Assembly (NCBI GenBank): GCA_001687465.1
Contig: LVLI01000172.1
Coordinates: forward strand, 1 to 64,000
DNA length: 64,000 nucleotides
Reading direction: 5' to 3'
Source of the DNA: Halocafeteria seosinensis
Taxonomy: Eukaryota > Sar > Bigyra > Bicosoecida
Both the position numbers and the translations under genes were made by a program. The notes below the pieces were generated by a model. The model ran no database searches and was not told the origin of the DNA. It worked only from the letters and a program-made list of their open reading frames with translations. Of the stretch, positions 46,903 through 59,660 are shown piece after piece; the stretch's first letter is position 1, and each line of letters starts with the position of its first letter.

Positions 46903-48044
46903 CGTTTACTATTCAGCAGTTTCTTCTTCCCGAATAATATACGATGGCGAAATGCCTGAGGGTAATCTTGGTACGACAAAAATACCTCTACTTCGTTGAT
47001 ATCAATGTCATTCAATGAGCAGCCTCACCCTTAGAGTGTTTCAAGTCTGGTTCATAAGACACCAAACAAATCGTTCACCTTCGCTTTCATCCAAATTGAT
47101 CAAGCATTGCTAACCAATCATTCCAATGGCATCGAAATTCTATGCCAGAATCTGTCTCATACAGTGTGTATTGTATTTATCCTACCGGAGGAGTTGTGAT
47201 GAAAACGAGGCTACCCCGGCACACTTCGTACTGGAAGTTCCCAGCGCTTGAGTCGCTGTTAGCAACGCTCGTTGCTTTCTGCAGATTAAGTGTCGCATCC
47301 TGGTTCCTCATAAGTGCATATGTAACATATTAGAGACGATACTACGTCTATCTACTCCAGCCCCCGAAGCTGTACCGTACAGCCTGCAGGCTGCACGTCC
47401 GTGGCGAAGTCAACCGTGGCCGGGAAGTGGTCTTTCATCGCCAGTGCTATAAATGCACATTGGAATCAGCAACTAGATCACAGAAATAGCATGCCATACT
47501 TAAAGCCTCTGTGACGCAGAGGTTGTGTATCATGGCAATTCCAACCTTGTGAACATCGACGGGCAATTCCAGCCTTGTGAACATCGGCCTTTTTTGTCTC
47601 GGCAACAGTGACCGCTTGGTCATACTCTCATCAGGGGAGGCTTTGCTTTCCTTTCATTTACACACTGCCGCAAATGTAACGGTACACAATAGTTTCGACC
47701 ACAATTAACTGCCCAAGATTCTTGAATCATTCTTCTACAGCTTGGCACTGCAGACGCAGTGCAGAGCCAAGAACGTCAACTTCAACTTCAAGGACGACCG
47801 TTTATTCGATTCCACCGTCTTGCGAGGGCGATACTCAGTACAAAGACACATTTTCGCACAGTTTTTGATTGTCTGCCATGCTTTGAACTTCGAGCGAAGT
47901 GTCTAGGTGGATAGTAGTAAAATCTGGTCAGGAAATCGTGAGCGAGGTCCAGCTATTGGTGGACTTGGAGGTTGCGATCTTGCACCTAACTATGCGACAT
48001 CAACCGTAAGCCCTCCGGATTAGACAGTATACGACGTTGATACA
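46903..48044. other. Intergenic, DLIC/ODAD3-like divergent interval
   Basis: 1.1 kb between divergent starts. It contains a 27-bp tandem duplication at 47534-47587 (GGCAATTCCAxCCTTGTGAA core, twice). No coding pattern; both promoters are presumably here. Confidence 0.4.
47534..47587 (+). repeat. 27-bp tandem duplication
   Basis: Two adjacent copies of GGCAATTCCAACCTTGTGAA and GGCAATTCCAGCCTTGTGAA, each continuing CATCG. They differ at one or two positions, suggesting a fairly recent local duplication. Confidence 0.8.
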
Positions 48045-50392
48045 ATGCAGCAAGGTCAAGAGGAAAACGCAACTAAACCGTCGTCGTCTGCTAGCTCAAG
48101 ACCGCCGAAAAAGAGGTCGTCTATAGCTAGAAAGCGCCCTGGAACGGGCCATACATCTGCGAGCAGCAGCAGCGCGCAGGTCGCTACCGAGCAAGACCGG
48201 CGATCCACAGCAGATTCCACCACTCGAGATAGAGAAGATCGCTCCACAGAGGGAGGTGGCTCCGGTCCACAGGGAAAGAATGGCGTGCGATTACCTCCCT
48301 TGGACACTTCCGAATACACACTAGAGGAGAAACTGCGTATTCAGAAAGAGGAGCAGGAACGAGAGTTTGGTAGGTCTAATTGATAAGTTTTGCTCTCTTG
48401 AACTATTCAGTTGTTTGCACTTTTTGGAAATATACAGAGGAATATGAAAAATTAAAGCGCCAGAATGAAGTCGAACTTCAGGAAAAACGCCGAAAGAACA
48501 GAGAGCTACGGTCCAAATTAGCCAACATGCAAAAGAGAGCATACAAAGCAGAAAATGACCAGCTTTATGAAGATACGACGGAAGAAAAAGTTGAGTCACA
48601 AGTAGCCAGGGCTAGGTCAAGGTATGATAAATTACGTTCAGAGACCTCGAACTTAGCGAGCCGGCTACGGAAACTGGAAAAAGAGCGTGATTCTCTTCGG
48701 AGTCATGCTGAGGAACTGTCCAACAACCCACAAATTCAAAAAATCCGCCAACTTGAACAAGATTTAGATCAAGCCAATATCAAGTTTAATGAAGCTCAGA
48801 ACATTGGCTCGACGTATGAACAGATTCTGAAACGTCTCAAGGATGAACGAGTCGACTTCGATAATCAACTAGTAGCAATTCGGGAAGCTCTAGAGGCAAA
48901 GAAAAAAGATTTAGAGGAACTGGAGGAAATTGCTAACCAGGCAGAAGCTTCCAAGGAGGCGAATTTGACTGAATTAAGGCAAGCTCAATCAGACTATAAA
49001 TTTGCGAAAGAAAGAAGGGTAAATGAAATGCGAAAAGCGGAAAAGCAGTCGAACAGGAAGAAGCACCAAAAAGATGTCCAAGAGGAGCGGCAACGTAAGC
49101 GGCTAGAACTGTTACTTGGAAAACAGGATGGAGAGTCCGATCAGGTAAATTGCATTGCGTTTAGGCTACACGGAAAGTATCCCCTTCTGTGCTATTTATT
49201 GTCAAATCTGGTCGCAGGATGTGACGAGTGTGGAACTGAAAGACCTCTACGAAGAGGAGAAATCACTAAGAAGCACAGTAGAGCATTACGAAGAAGACTT
49301 CCGAAAACTGCAGCATACCACTGGCGCAAAAACTGCCGATGAAATTATTCAGGTGAGCTGCTTTGCGTACTCTTATTATCTTAATTCCCCTTGACAATTT
49401 ATGCCTGCTTTAACTCCACTGAACTGCAGAAGGTAGCTGCCCAAAACGATCAACGACGGCATCTCAAGGAGCTCGCAAACTCAAATTCCAAAAAGCTAAA
49501 ACAAATCAAAGACGAACTTGAGGAATTGCAGAGCTACGCAGATCAGATCAAATATAACACGGGTGTTGAGCAAAGCCCTCAGCGGTCCAAGGAAGTCGCG
49601 TACACCACTGGCAAACAAGCCTTCGAAGACCTCGAATATGCTTTAAACGAAGCCCAAAGCCGACTCACGCGTGGAAGGGGCAGATACGAACGATTGGCAA
49701 GAATTATGGTCGATCTACGTGGTAAGTGAACAATTGTTTCACGGTCTCTCCTCGAGCAACTCAAGCACAAGTGGTTTCTTACAGCGGGGGTGGAGCACTT
49801 AGCTGAACAGCTAGAACCAATACGCCGAGAATTTCGCCTTAATCTCTACGGAGAAGAGACTCCCTTAAGTAGCGATGGCAGTCAAGAAAATCTCTCTGAC
49901 TTGGATGTGATCTCCTTGCTCCGTGGATGTATTACTGCAATTGAGAAAGCACTGGAAGACCAGGGTCCTGAGCACGGCAGCGACCATTCTCCTTTAATGG
50001 AAGCTCGACCGGGGTCAGTCAGTCCAGGCTTTGGGTTCGCGAGCTCACCTCTCGCACAACAGGACAAATTCACATTTCCGGATGAAGCGGAGAGGCCGCA
50101 GCACTTCTCCAAACGCCAACCGTCAGTAAACTTTGCGGAGCCACACACACCGACCAGTAGCAGATGGGGTAAAGCGGAGAGCGGCTCATTTATGGAGATG
50201 AAGCGTCAAGCCTCTACTCCAAGGCAAAAGAGATCTGAAGACGCGGAAAACGAATCAGAAAGTTCGGATGATGGGGATGTGATATCTCGACGGCATATCA
50301 AGCAACAATCCAGAAGCAGCGTAAACGCCAGGTTACGTTCAATACGAAGAAAAGCAAAGACGAAAAACGAAGATGAGGAAGAAGAAGGGTGA
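48045..50392 (+). CDS. ODAD3: ODAD3/CCDC151-like coiled-coil docking protein
   Basis: Five exons (48045-48369, 48438-49144, 49218-49352, 49430-49721, 49785-50392) give 688 residues. A basic, Ser-rich N-tail precedes long coiled coils (about residues 105-500). NIGSTYEQILKRLKDERVDF, RRVNEMRKAEKQSNRKKHQK and RAGVEHLAEQLEPIRREF match the layout of CCDC151, including its AGVEHLADKL stretch. The C-terminal 170 residues are Ser/Glu/Arg-rich and disordered. CCDC151 (ODAD3, algal ODA10) is needed to attach outer dynein arms to axonemal doublets. The family assignment rests on remembered local motifs within coiled coil, so CCDC63/CCDC114-type relatives remain possible. Convergent with the AIF-like gene, stops 14 bp apart. 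Confidence 0.7.
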
Positions 50393-50406
50393 AGTACATC
50401 TCCGCT

Positions 50407-52639
50407 TCATACCCGTCGATACGCTTCAGACTTTGCTAGTTTGCTGGTACTTCCCTGGCGTAGTTTCGTTCCTGCGAAGAGCGTTGGGATACTGTCCTCA
50501 AGGTCGAAGTGTCTCTCGTGGTTAGTCCTATCGTTTTGCCATCCTTCGACGCGGGCAAGGAGCCTTTTCGCTTTAGCAATATCAGGGTGCAATCTATGCG
50601 TTGCAGGCGCTAACTCATCTCCGGCAGGGTCACTCTGTTCGTTTGTCCTGCTTCCTGTAAGATCTCCGTCTGTTTTTCGTACTTTAATAGCTTCGGTTAT
50701 TTCCTCGATTGTTTGAAGAAACTCTGTCTGAGATCCATTATCAGTGAAAGGTAATTGATCGCCCCGCGCTAGGCGACGAAGATACTTCAAAATGTAGTGT
50801 GGGCTGAGGGTTTCCAAACCGTGTTCACCTCCCTTCCCCTCTAACGTCTCGAAGGATTGACATAACAGCAGGTTCAGCTGATAAAGTAATCCAGCGTGTT
50901 CTTTAAATCTCCGGTGTAAAATCATGTCTCCGAATAGAGACATTGATGTGCATAAGATAGTCGTGAATGCGCAGTTATTTGATAGTGGTTCTTCGAACGG
51001 GTTATACGCAGTACTGTATATAAGTGTCCTCATCCGAGATAGAACCTTGCTGGAATCCACAGTACTCTCTTCATCCGCGATTGGTTCCCATAGCATGGCA
51101 CCGACAATTCGGTTGCTCGAATCCATATAATAAACGATACCGACATCATGTTCGACGCTGATCTGACTCAAAGCTACACTGCGTCTCCTCTCACCATTTC
51201 CAAGTAGTTGTCGTGGAATCCAGACAGCAATTGTTTTCAGTTTCGAAGAAATAACTCCTACCTGGAACCAGCTTGACTTACGACACTTAGAGAGCAAGCA
51301 TGCACGTTTATCAACACACGTACCGTAAATACTCTGACGCCGAAGGCGTCCAAGCGAAATTGCGAGGCTGGTAAGTGCGAATAACGAAGACGCGCCCCGA
51401 ACAAATTAGACGCTGCTATAAGGCCTGTGATAGTAGAGTGTTCTAGAGAGTAACTAGTCCGTTTTCCTGCATTATCGTGCAACGTCCGATCTCTTCAAAA
51501 AATTCTGATGGATCGTCATTGTTGCTTACCAGTTCCGGCATTGTGAAAGCAGGCAGCCTCGCCTGCAACATAGCAATCAGCGCATGGCATCAGCTCCGGG
51601 TTTACATGGATACCGCCAGAGTCTTTGTCCATTGCGAGAGAGTTCTTCCAACCGCTTGCACCTTCGCTACCAAAGTGTAGCGGATATCTTCTGGCACTCG
51701 GGGCCAGATATAGTAAATTCGTATCGAAGTTAGAGGTCTCAAGCCTATTAAACGTTCGGCAAACCTGGATTTGCAACTTCCCATTAGTACCGGCCTCGTC
51801 GAGCGTTAGGGGCGCCACGTACTGCAGCGAAGAAAAGTTCTTTAGGCGGCAGCCCTCTTTGCGCAACATGTCCTTCGCCTGTTTCCAAATATAGCGAGGA
51901 ACGTATTCACTTAGCAATCCCGCGTTTCCACAAACAAGAGCTACTTGCGCGCGTTTCGAGACACGCCTAACTGAAGATGCCAGTTCAAGTGCCTCGAAAC
52001 CATTACCGACAACGGTGACGTGTGGTCTCCTATAATGAGCGATATTGTCAAGTGGCGCCTGAGGATCATAGCTGCACAGGGATAAATTTTCGGTGCAAGA
52101 GAGACATTGAAAACTCAGATACTAGTTGCGTTAATCCCGTACCATTTAACTCTATGGTGGGCGAGGGGATGTGCAATAGTTTCCAATAAGTCATGCGATA
52201 TCCTAGAGATCTTCGGTACCAAAAGTGCTTTATCATACCGGATTATCCGGTTATCTGCACCATACGAGTTCAAGCTTCCACATCAAATTTTCCCCATTAA
52301 GTCGTGCAGCATACCGTTGGTAAAAATAGCCTTGTGATCCGTATCAACGCCTACCACAGAGGCATTCCATTTGTCTATGATTGGGAATTCTGAAGAATCT
52401 TCAACTTGAGATACTCGAAGCACTTTCAGATGCTTCAATTCTGGACTTTCAAGAAACGCGGCAAGTGTTTGAACTGCCGATCTTCCAGCAGCAGTGTCAT
52501 CTCCTGCGATTACAATGTCGTAATGGTGTTCCTCCATGGAATCACCACAGTCCACCGTTGGTGATCGCTCAACAAAGCCACTGTGAACCCGTTTGTCAGC
52601 GTGATCACATTTCTGCAGCCCCAAGCCCAAGATATTCAT
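50407..52639 (-). CDS. Apoptosis-inducing factor (AIFM1)-like flavoprotein, shortened FAD domain
   Basis: Five exons (52639-52315, 52254-52220, 52058-51530, 51466-51324, 51261-50407) give 628 residues in unbroken phase. The N-terminal HYDIVIAGDDTAAGRSAVQT occupies the place of the FAD GxGxxA fold but lacks two of the usual glycines. DNRIIRYDKALL aligns to AIF QITYEKCLI, and the ATGGTPR step is missing. The NAD(P)H fold VTVVGNGFEALELASSV keeps GxGxxxxE. GIHVNPELMPCADCYVAGEA plus ACFHNAGTGK matches AIF [20 protein letters not shown], and YSLEHSTITGLIAA matches VEHHDHAVVSG. The AIF C-domain follows (DVGIVYYMDSSNRIVGAMLW). No mitochondrial leader is visible. An upstream exon, or a missed one around 52060-52220, could supply the lost parts. 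Confidence 0.72.
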
Positions 52640-53790
52640 GAGCTCTTAGATCTTACCGGTTCAAGTGAGACAAAGATAAGCACTACGCGTCGATAATACA
52701 CTTCGTCAAGTTGGTGACGTCAGTGGGCTTACTTGGGAAGCGACCTGGTTCCATTGTGTAGAATTCCATGTACCTATGAGTGAAACAGTAAGCCCATGGC
52801 CTGCAAATTTAACGACAGTGACTTGTCTGAGTACAGAACCCCCTTACTCAGCCTGCATCAGTCATGCAGAACGCTTACGTAGCCAACCACGGAGCTGCTG
52901 CAGCAGTCGCATTTTTTATTCGCGTCACTGCAGTTTTTCCCTCTATCCTCGATGTTGCGACTCTCCGAGAGTCCTACCTAAATGATCCAATGAGCGCATG
53001 TCGGGACAAAGCACGTAAGAACTAGCCATCGCTATTTGGCCAAAGTACATCAAGAGCTTCACAAACCCTCCATGTGCGTCTTCAACTAGGACCACCGGCA
53101 TTGACTCGCCTATTCGGCTGCCGCATCGCCCAACAACAAAAAGTGTGAAGATTCGCTATGCGAGCATTTTGATTCTTCTGAGACATACTACCAGGCCCCA
53201 ACATAAGCCGAGAATACCAGCCAGTACGTGTGACCCACTCTGCTATCGTTTCGACCAAACTCTCCTCAGCTCCATGCACTAGCTGTCGCTCTTAGTTTCT
53301 GTTCCCCACCCTGGCTCATTCTAACAATCACATGCCGCAAACTTAGATATTGCTTCTTTGTAACCCGTATCCAAGCTGAGTCGCGATTCCACTTGCGGAT
53401 TCCGCACGCACGGAACTTCAACCACGTGCGTAAAGACTCAATAGTTTGGCTCCTCCCGTGGATACTGTTCATTACACTGTTGGGTTCTCTGTCCTCCTGC
53501 GTTAGCCCCCATACCGATAGTATACCAGTGCAGATTTTCAGCCGGCACATGCGTCAACAAGCCACGAGAGCTTCTTCACAACAATCAAAGTGTGGACTTC
53601 TGCTCAGTACTCGAGTGTTTTTGTTGTTTCCTGTCAGGGGAGGCTGTAGGGAAGCCTTGCACTCACACATCTTTTGTGGTTAAATCGTCCCTTTCGGACG
53701 CTTCCGTCCACTATGATCATGGCATTATTCCTCCTTATACAAGCGACGCCAAGGGAATCGAACTAAACCAACACACGCAAAAGGAAGACG
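52640..53790. other. Intergenic
   Basis: 1.15 kb between the divergent AIF-like and CCR4 starts. Open frames at 53266-53550 (minus) and 53393-53683 (plus) overlap each other and show no family resemblance. Nothing else recognised. If the AIF-like gene has a leader exon it would be here. Confidence 0.35.
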
Positions 53791-56700
53791 ATGGCCTCGG
53801 ACCCTCCATCGACCTCCTCTTCTGGATATGCATTCAGTACGGGCGATGGAGGCGTGTTTGGAACCAGTGACTTGCCGTCACAACAAGATGGAGCTCTACA
53901 GGAATCTGAGAAATTATTTGCTGATTACTACTCAACCGGGCCAAACGAGACGGTCACGTCGACGGCGATGAACTCGGGAGGCTTCGACGATTTAAGCAAC
54001 ACTACAGGCGGCGAAGAAGGAAAAGGAAGTGGGGCTTCAGAATACAATGCAACCTCGCAGAATGATTCCAATACGACCTTTCTGGGGACAAACCAGATGG
54101 TGAGTTGCTAGACTCGTTATTCGGTACCTTCAAGTTTGGTATGAGACTTGTCTTTGTGGTACAGATGGGCTCACAATTGGACTCTGTGAAAGCGATTCTT
54201 GAGAAAGACGACTCTGAACAAAACACAACTCCTTCCAAGCGTGGCTCACAATTAGATAGGGAGAGTACATTTAGCAGTGATTCTCCTTTTGCGCGGGATA
54301 TTTATTCTTCGCTCCATCTGGAAGAAGTGTCAGACAATGAGCCCTTCTCGGGACTTCGCTCCGACACCGACTATAACGAGGAGAACGAAGAAGACTTGGC
54401 TAACAATTCCGTTTCCATGGAGGATACTGATACTGCTTCTAACGACCACAAGCTTCCAGGAAGGATTCAACAATTCAAGGGCAGGTTGGGCCGAGAATCT
54501 GGGAAGCCGATGCTGTCCGTTAGGGTACCCGCACCCGTTCAGTATTGCAAGTGCTCCCCCTTTCTGCTTGTCCGAGACAACGATGGCAATATGATTGAAT
54601 TAGACAGTGATAGGATCAAGCTGCAGTTTCGCTGGTATCGTTCCAAGAGTTTCAGGAAGTGCGCGAACCCACGTTGTAGTCGTACGGGTGCTTCAGATGC
54701 GAACTCCGGTAAAATCCAATGCTTCCCAGCTGCAACTAAGGGAATTCCTTCCGAGTTCACGTACTTCTGTGGTACAGAGTGCCTGAAACAGTGTTGGCCT
54801 GTAGAAGCGGCAGCTGCGTATGCCTCCTGTGTAGACATGAATGAGGCGGATAGTGACTTCAGCGTACTCTCGTTGGCAACTCTTCTCGCTAGTAGTGGCT
54901 CAAAGACAGCATTTTCCGAAGACATGGATACCAAGTCTCTAGCCCTTGAAAGCATTGAGGCTGCAGACCAGTTAGGGTCCCTCGAAGCGGCTGAGTCAAA
55001 GCAGTTCTTCAAAGCCCGAAAGTCGGCAGAAAAATTATCGCGACGCGCCGACGGTGACGCTGCCGAACCTACCATCACAGATGACAACGAAGAATGGGCA
55101 CTAGTATCTCTCGATCGTGAATATACACCTCGATTGGAGGATGTTTGGCACAGTTTAAAGGTGGTGGTGACAGCAACGTTGGATGATTCGCATGTAGTTC
55201 GGCGCCATAGTAATGCGCAGTACGCATTCCCGTTTCCTCCGTTCGCTTCGACGAGGCAGTATCGATGGAATTCCTCCGTAAGGGCTGCAGCTGTCAAAGC
55301 AGCAGCCGATAGTCTTCGAAGGGCATTCCAAAACACCAGCGGCACCAATATGAAAGGAGGTATTGATTTTCAAAAAGTCTTGACCAATGATGGTGAATAC
55401 AACGCCCTTATTGCTAGGTTGGCTCCCTACCTGAAGTACAACAAAAATGCTGAGTCTTTTTCCGTTTCTCTCCCGCCTGCACTGAAGCCGCTGCTGAGAT
55501 TCCGATCACCACCGAAACCACAGAATGACGCCATCCGAGTCTTGTCTTACAATTCTCTCGCAGAGATTTATGCTACTCAGGCTGTTTATCCGTACTGCCC
55601 TAGTTGGGCCCTGCAATGGCCCTACCGATGGAGGCGATTGCACCATGAGATACAATGTTTGGATGCTGATATCATATGTCTTCAAGAAGCTCAGGCAGAT
55701 CACTTTGAATCGGACGTATTACCAGCAATGGAGGTAAGTTCAATGGGAAGTAGCTACTTTAACACGGTCAACGGACGGTTAGCAGCTAACTAATGTATTT
55801 CAGGAACTTGGGTATAAGGGACTTTATAAGCAGAAAACAAGAGAACCTATGGGCATGACCGGGAAGATTGATGGCTGTGCCATGTTCTATAAAGCTTCGA
55901 GGTTTAGAGTAAGTGTTTTTTAGCGTGTAGTTTGCCAGGGGTACAAAAATAGGAACCATTGTAAATCGCCTCTTATCGCAGTTGAAGGAAAAGTACGTCA
56001 TTGAATACAATGAAGCTGCGATGGCTGTCGGAAGGACAGAAACTGAAGCAGCCAACTCACTGCCTTCAAACCAAGCACACGACCGAAAAGCGCGGATATC
56101 ATCTATCCGAAATGCGCTCCAACGGTTGCTACGAGACAACGTGGCCCAGATTACGCTCCTGGAAATGTTTGCTGACGCAAGTGGCAAGCCGCTGGCCGGA
56201 AACACTGCACTTCCAGTCGTTGTAGCAAACACTCATCTTTTCTGGGATCCTGGATATGGCGATGTAAAACTGTGGCAAACGAATGTTTTATTAAATCAGC
56301 TTAACAAGTTTCTCCGACAGCAAAGAAAAGCGTTCAAGAAGGACCAATCCCCACATAAAGGTAGCGCTCGGCAAAAATTTAATGATGTCCCGTTGATACT
56401 TTGTGGAGACTTCAACAGCGAACCACACTCTGCTGTTCATCGCTTCCTTGGGCAAAATTCTGGCTATCATATTGATCAGAACGGAAACTTGCTAACTAGT
56501 ATGCGGGGCGGAGATGTACCGACTGACCCCAGTGCGATCCTTCCAAGCCCAGAGAGTTTGTCCCACGACATTCCCTTAGTTTCTTCTTACGCTGCCGTGA
56601 ATGGAGATGAACCCTCGTATACAAATGTGACTCGTGATTATACAGGCTGTATTGACTATATATGGTTCTCCGCGGATGCGTTGGAGGCCGCTGGGGTATT

Positions 56701-57325
56701 GCAAATGCCTTCTCTCGACGAATTGACCCACTACGCTGGTAGTCCACTCCCCAACTCTCAGTGGCCGAGTGATCACCTATGTCTTTGTACTGATTTCGTG
56801 CCGGCAGCTGCCCCTGCTTCGCAGATCACACCACGACAACTGTCGCATTTGTACAATACCAATAGCTCCCTCCGAAAGACCCCTGTGCAGCAGAAGACTC
56901 ATGACATGAGCATATACACTCCGGAATCCGAGGGGCAGAGCGTCTTTGCTAGTGTTGCGATAGAAGATACTGGGGAAAGTGAGATGCTTCAAGACACGGA
57001 AGATGTGGCAATGTCCAGTTGGGGCTCCCGCCGCGTAGCCTTGCACAATACTTCTGAGATTTCCCGGCAGCCTGATAGGAAGGATGCGGATGAATCTCCG
57101 AGAGCGGCAGCTCGGAACGGAGGGTCTCCATCTGCCAGTGAAAGCCGCCGATCTCACACTTCAGGATCATCCGGGTCATCATTGGCTCGTCAGATGCAGT
57201 CGCGACTTCGGATGCAAGGTAATCGCGACGAACACGGGAACAAGAAGGAAGGCATACGCTTAGAACCTCGAGGAATTGGCTTCCGCCGACAAAGCAATAA
57301 TAGCGGAAAGAATGACGCAAAGTAA
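53791..57325 (+). CDS. CCR4: CCR4-type poly(A) deadenylase, plant/algal architecture
   Basis: Four exons (53791-54099, 54165-55733, 55804-55908, 55982-57325) give 1108 residues. A 220-residue Ser/Asp-rich N-tail leads to a Cys-rich module (YCKCSPFLLVRDNDGN, RKCANPRCSRTG, FTYFCGTECLKQCW) like the MYND-like finger of plant CCR4; the leucine-rich repeats of yeast and animal CCR4 are absent. The exonuclease-endonuclease-phosphatase domain has IRVLSYNSLAEIYA, DIICLQEAQADHFE (metal-binding Glu), KTREPMGMTGKIDGCAMFYK, VVANTHLFWDPGYGD, LILCGDFNSEPHSAVH, TGCIDYIWFS and WPSDHLCL (catalytic His). The last 230 residues are disordered and Arg/Ser-rich. It shortens mRNA poly(A) tails in the CCR4-NOT complex. 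Exons 3 and 4 split the catalytic domain. Confidence 0.92.
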
Positions 57326-57399
57326 ACAATATATGCTTTCGAACACAGTTTTACAAATGGCTTAGTGTAGCGTTGCACAACTTGTTATTGATTATTTGT

Positions 57400-58510
57400 C
57401 TACTCAGCCCTACGGGTACCATTTTTGTCTGGAGCGCTCTCATCTTCCCCCCACCCCATTTGTTCGAGGGCTTGAAGAGAAAGAAAATCCGTAGCAGCTG
57501 ATGTGGATGGTGGAAAGGAATCGTCTCTATACAAATTTACGTCTTCCAATGGTGGTACTGGTATGTCTGGAGGTTCAAGTGGACCTGGCGATATTTCCGG
57601 AGCTGAACTTGACGCCATCCCCTGTGTTGTAAATGTGGATTCCATAGTCTGCCTCTTTCGTAGGTGGTCTCGTAGCTCTGCTGCTGCAATAGCGTCGTCG
57701 ACGAGAGATCGGCCTCCTCGTTTTTTTCCTGTGTCTAGTGGAGGAGGCCATGAGCCTGAAGACATAGACTGCGCTTCAAGTTCGCGGCGACGCTCCGCTT
57801 TGGTTCGTCTATCTGTGCACTGCGAAACGATTTTCTTTTCTACGCATCTCTGCAAACATACAATAAATAAAACACAAGCTGCTGCTTCTCGTTGTTGTGT
57901 AAGAGAACTCACTCTGCATGGACGCACTGGGTCACACCTTCGCTTCGCCTTGGCACAAGGTTCACAGGCTCTGCGGACAGTCTGTCGAGAGCCCTTCTTT
58001 CCTTCTGTAGCAGAAGAAGCAGACGAGACAAATGGTGAGTCACTCCTCTCTGCACCGGTTTCTGCATTTGCAAGAAACAAACAGGTTAATACTAATGAGA
58101 CTCTGGTTGAAGTTAGCGAAGTACCAAGGAGTAACACCGCTTGTCTGTTGGGCCTACGGTGACGTGACACGCCCCTTCAACACGACACTGCACACTCAAC
58201 GCGTGTACATCCTACACATTCAAGACAGCGCATGTGCAACTGTGCAACTGCCTCAGAGTTTGGTATGCCCCACGCATGTAATCCTAGGGTCCCGATGCTC
58301 CAGACGGGATTTACAGTACTCCCGAAGACTTCAACGCACGCGACTTCACTTACCGTGCTCAACGGTTTCATTGCCACTAGGCTCTCTCGCTGTCGCTGCT
58401 GCGGCTGTTGGAAATACTGTCGCTATAAAGCTATCGTCTACTTGCGGGTGAGTTGCGGTATCAGTTTGCGATTCCTGAGTTGCGGTGGTCTTCTGACACT
58501 TGGTCGACAT
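57400..58510 (-). CDS. Zn2Cys6 transcription factor A
   Basis: Three exons (58510-58354, 58061-57913, 57849-57400) give 251 residues. Exon 1 encodes a Thr/Gln/Ala-rich tail (MSTKCQKTTATQ). The binuclear zinc cluster is split by intron 2: RRACEPCAKAKRRCDPVRPC, then RRCVEKKIVSQC, giving CX2CX6CX5CX2CX8C. The basic residues between Cys2 and Cys3 (KAKRR) fit DNA contact. A Glu/Arg-rich linker helix (TKAERRRELEAQ) follows, then RSLVDDAIAAAELRDHLRKR and a C-terminal ATDFLSLQALEQMGWGEDES, both shared with gene B. There is no fungal middle homology domain. Zn2Cys6 factors are typical of fungi but also occur in some algae and other protists. Target genes are unknown. It is convergent with CCR4. Confidence 0.85.
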
Positions 58511-59660
58511 TGCACGGCTTCTTTTTTAACGTGTGCAGCCAACCAATCGGTCTCCCCACCAAGAGAAGAACGGGAGTGGAATATCATTAGCTTCCGAAGA
58601 AATCAATAGCCTGATAAGCGAAATCGACATCAAAAACGCTTTATCCGAATTTTCAGAGGTGTTATGGAGGGGCTCGAAAAAAGTCCGCCGCCCGCGCCAC
58701 TTAGTCTGTGTCCCTTGGAAAATGTCGGAGTATTCTAGGTTCTTTGTCAACTATTGCGTGCTAGTCACTATACAATTTGATAAACCAACAAATCTGTGAT
58801 GACTCAAACAATACTTATATTGAATGCTAACTGCAGACTTACCGTGAGAGCCAAATGGAGGGATAGAACGTTGAAGTTGACTTCCGGAACACTGACTAAC
58901 TCGGAGTCATTGAACAAGCACTGCATGCAGCATACCACCTCGGTATTACGCTTGAAGGCTTACTACATCGCCTCGCAAACACTTTGGAGGGGAGTTTGAA
59001 CGTTCGGAAACAGTGCGACTGATGTCTCTATTTCGTGTGTGTTACCACGAGGACAGTATAGAAAACAAGAATGCAAAGGCTTGACTCAAAGCGTTTACGT
59101 GTACTTCAAACTACCTGGTTGTAGGCAACTTGTAGCGCATTTCACCGGAGACCCAAAATGCTTTAACAACTGACTATTATTAAACTCTTATTCCGCCAAC
59201 TGCGCTTGATGTCACTGGGGAAGCGGATTCCGGACAACAGACTTCAGTCCCTCGGCGTTGCATGTCTCGCTCTGACAATGCTGGAACCCTGTAGTCGTTC
59301 GCAACCGATCAGTCCAATTATCAGCCACCTTGTTTGCTTATTTACGTCGAAAACAGTATTCGTTCGTCTCGCTTCCATTTTGATTACAGTGCACTTTGAC
59401 AGAACTAATATCCCGCACATCAGCTGCATCATCATTGATGTGAAGAATCAAGCCCCTCTAACACCGAAACAAACTGCCAAGCAATACGCATGCACACAAG
59501 CTTACTCGAGAATACAACACATTGCTGCATGAAAGATGACATGAGATCGTGACCCGTGGAACATATGAATTCGAACGTGGGCCCAAGAGACGCCGCACGT
59601 CAGCAAACGCCTAGCCGTCGAAACACAAGTGGCTAGGCTTTTTATGAGGTATTGGTTGCA
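58511..59660. other. Intergenic between Zn2Cys6 genes A and B
   Basis: 1.15 kb with a plus-strand open frame from 58533 (SPHQEKNGSGISLASEEINS) that resembles no family and is not supported by splice partners. Otherwise AT-rich and unremarkable; includes the promoter of gene A. Confidence 0.35.
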
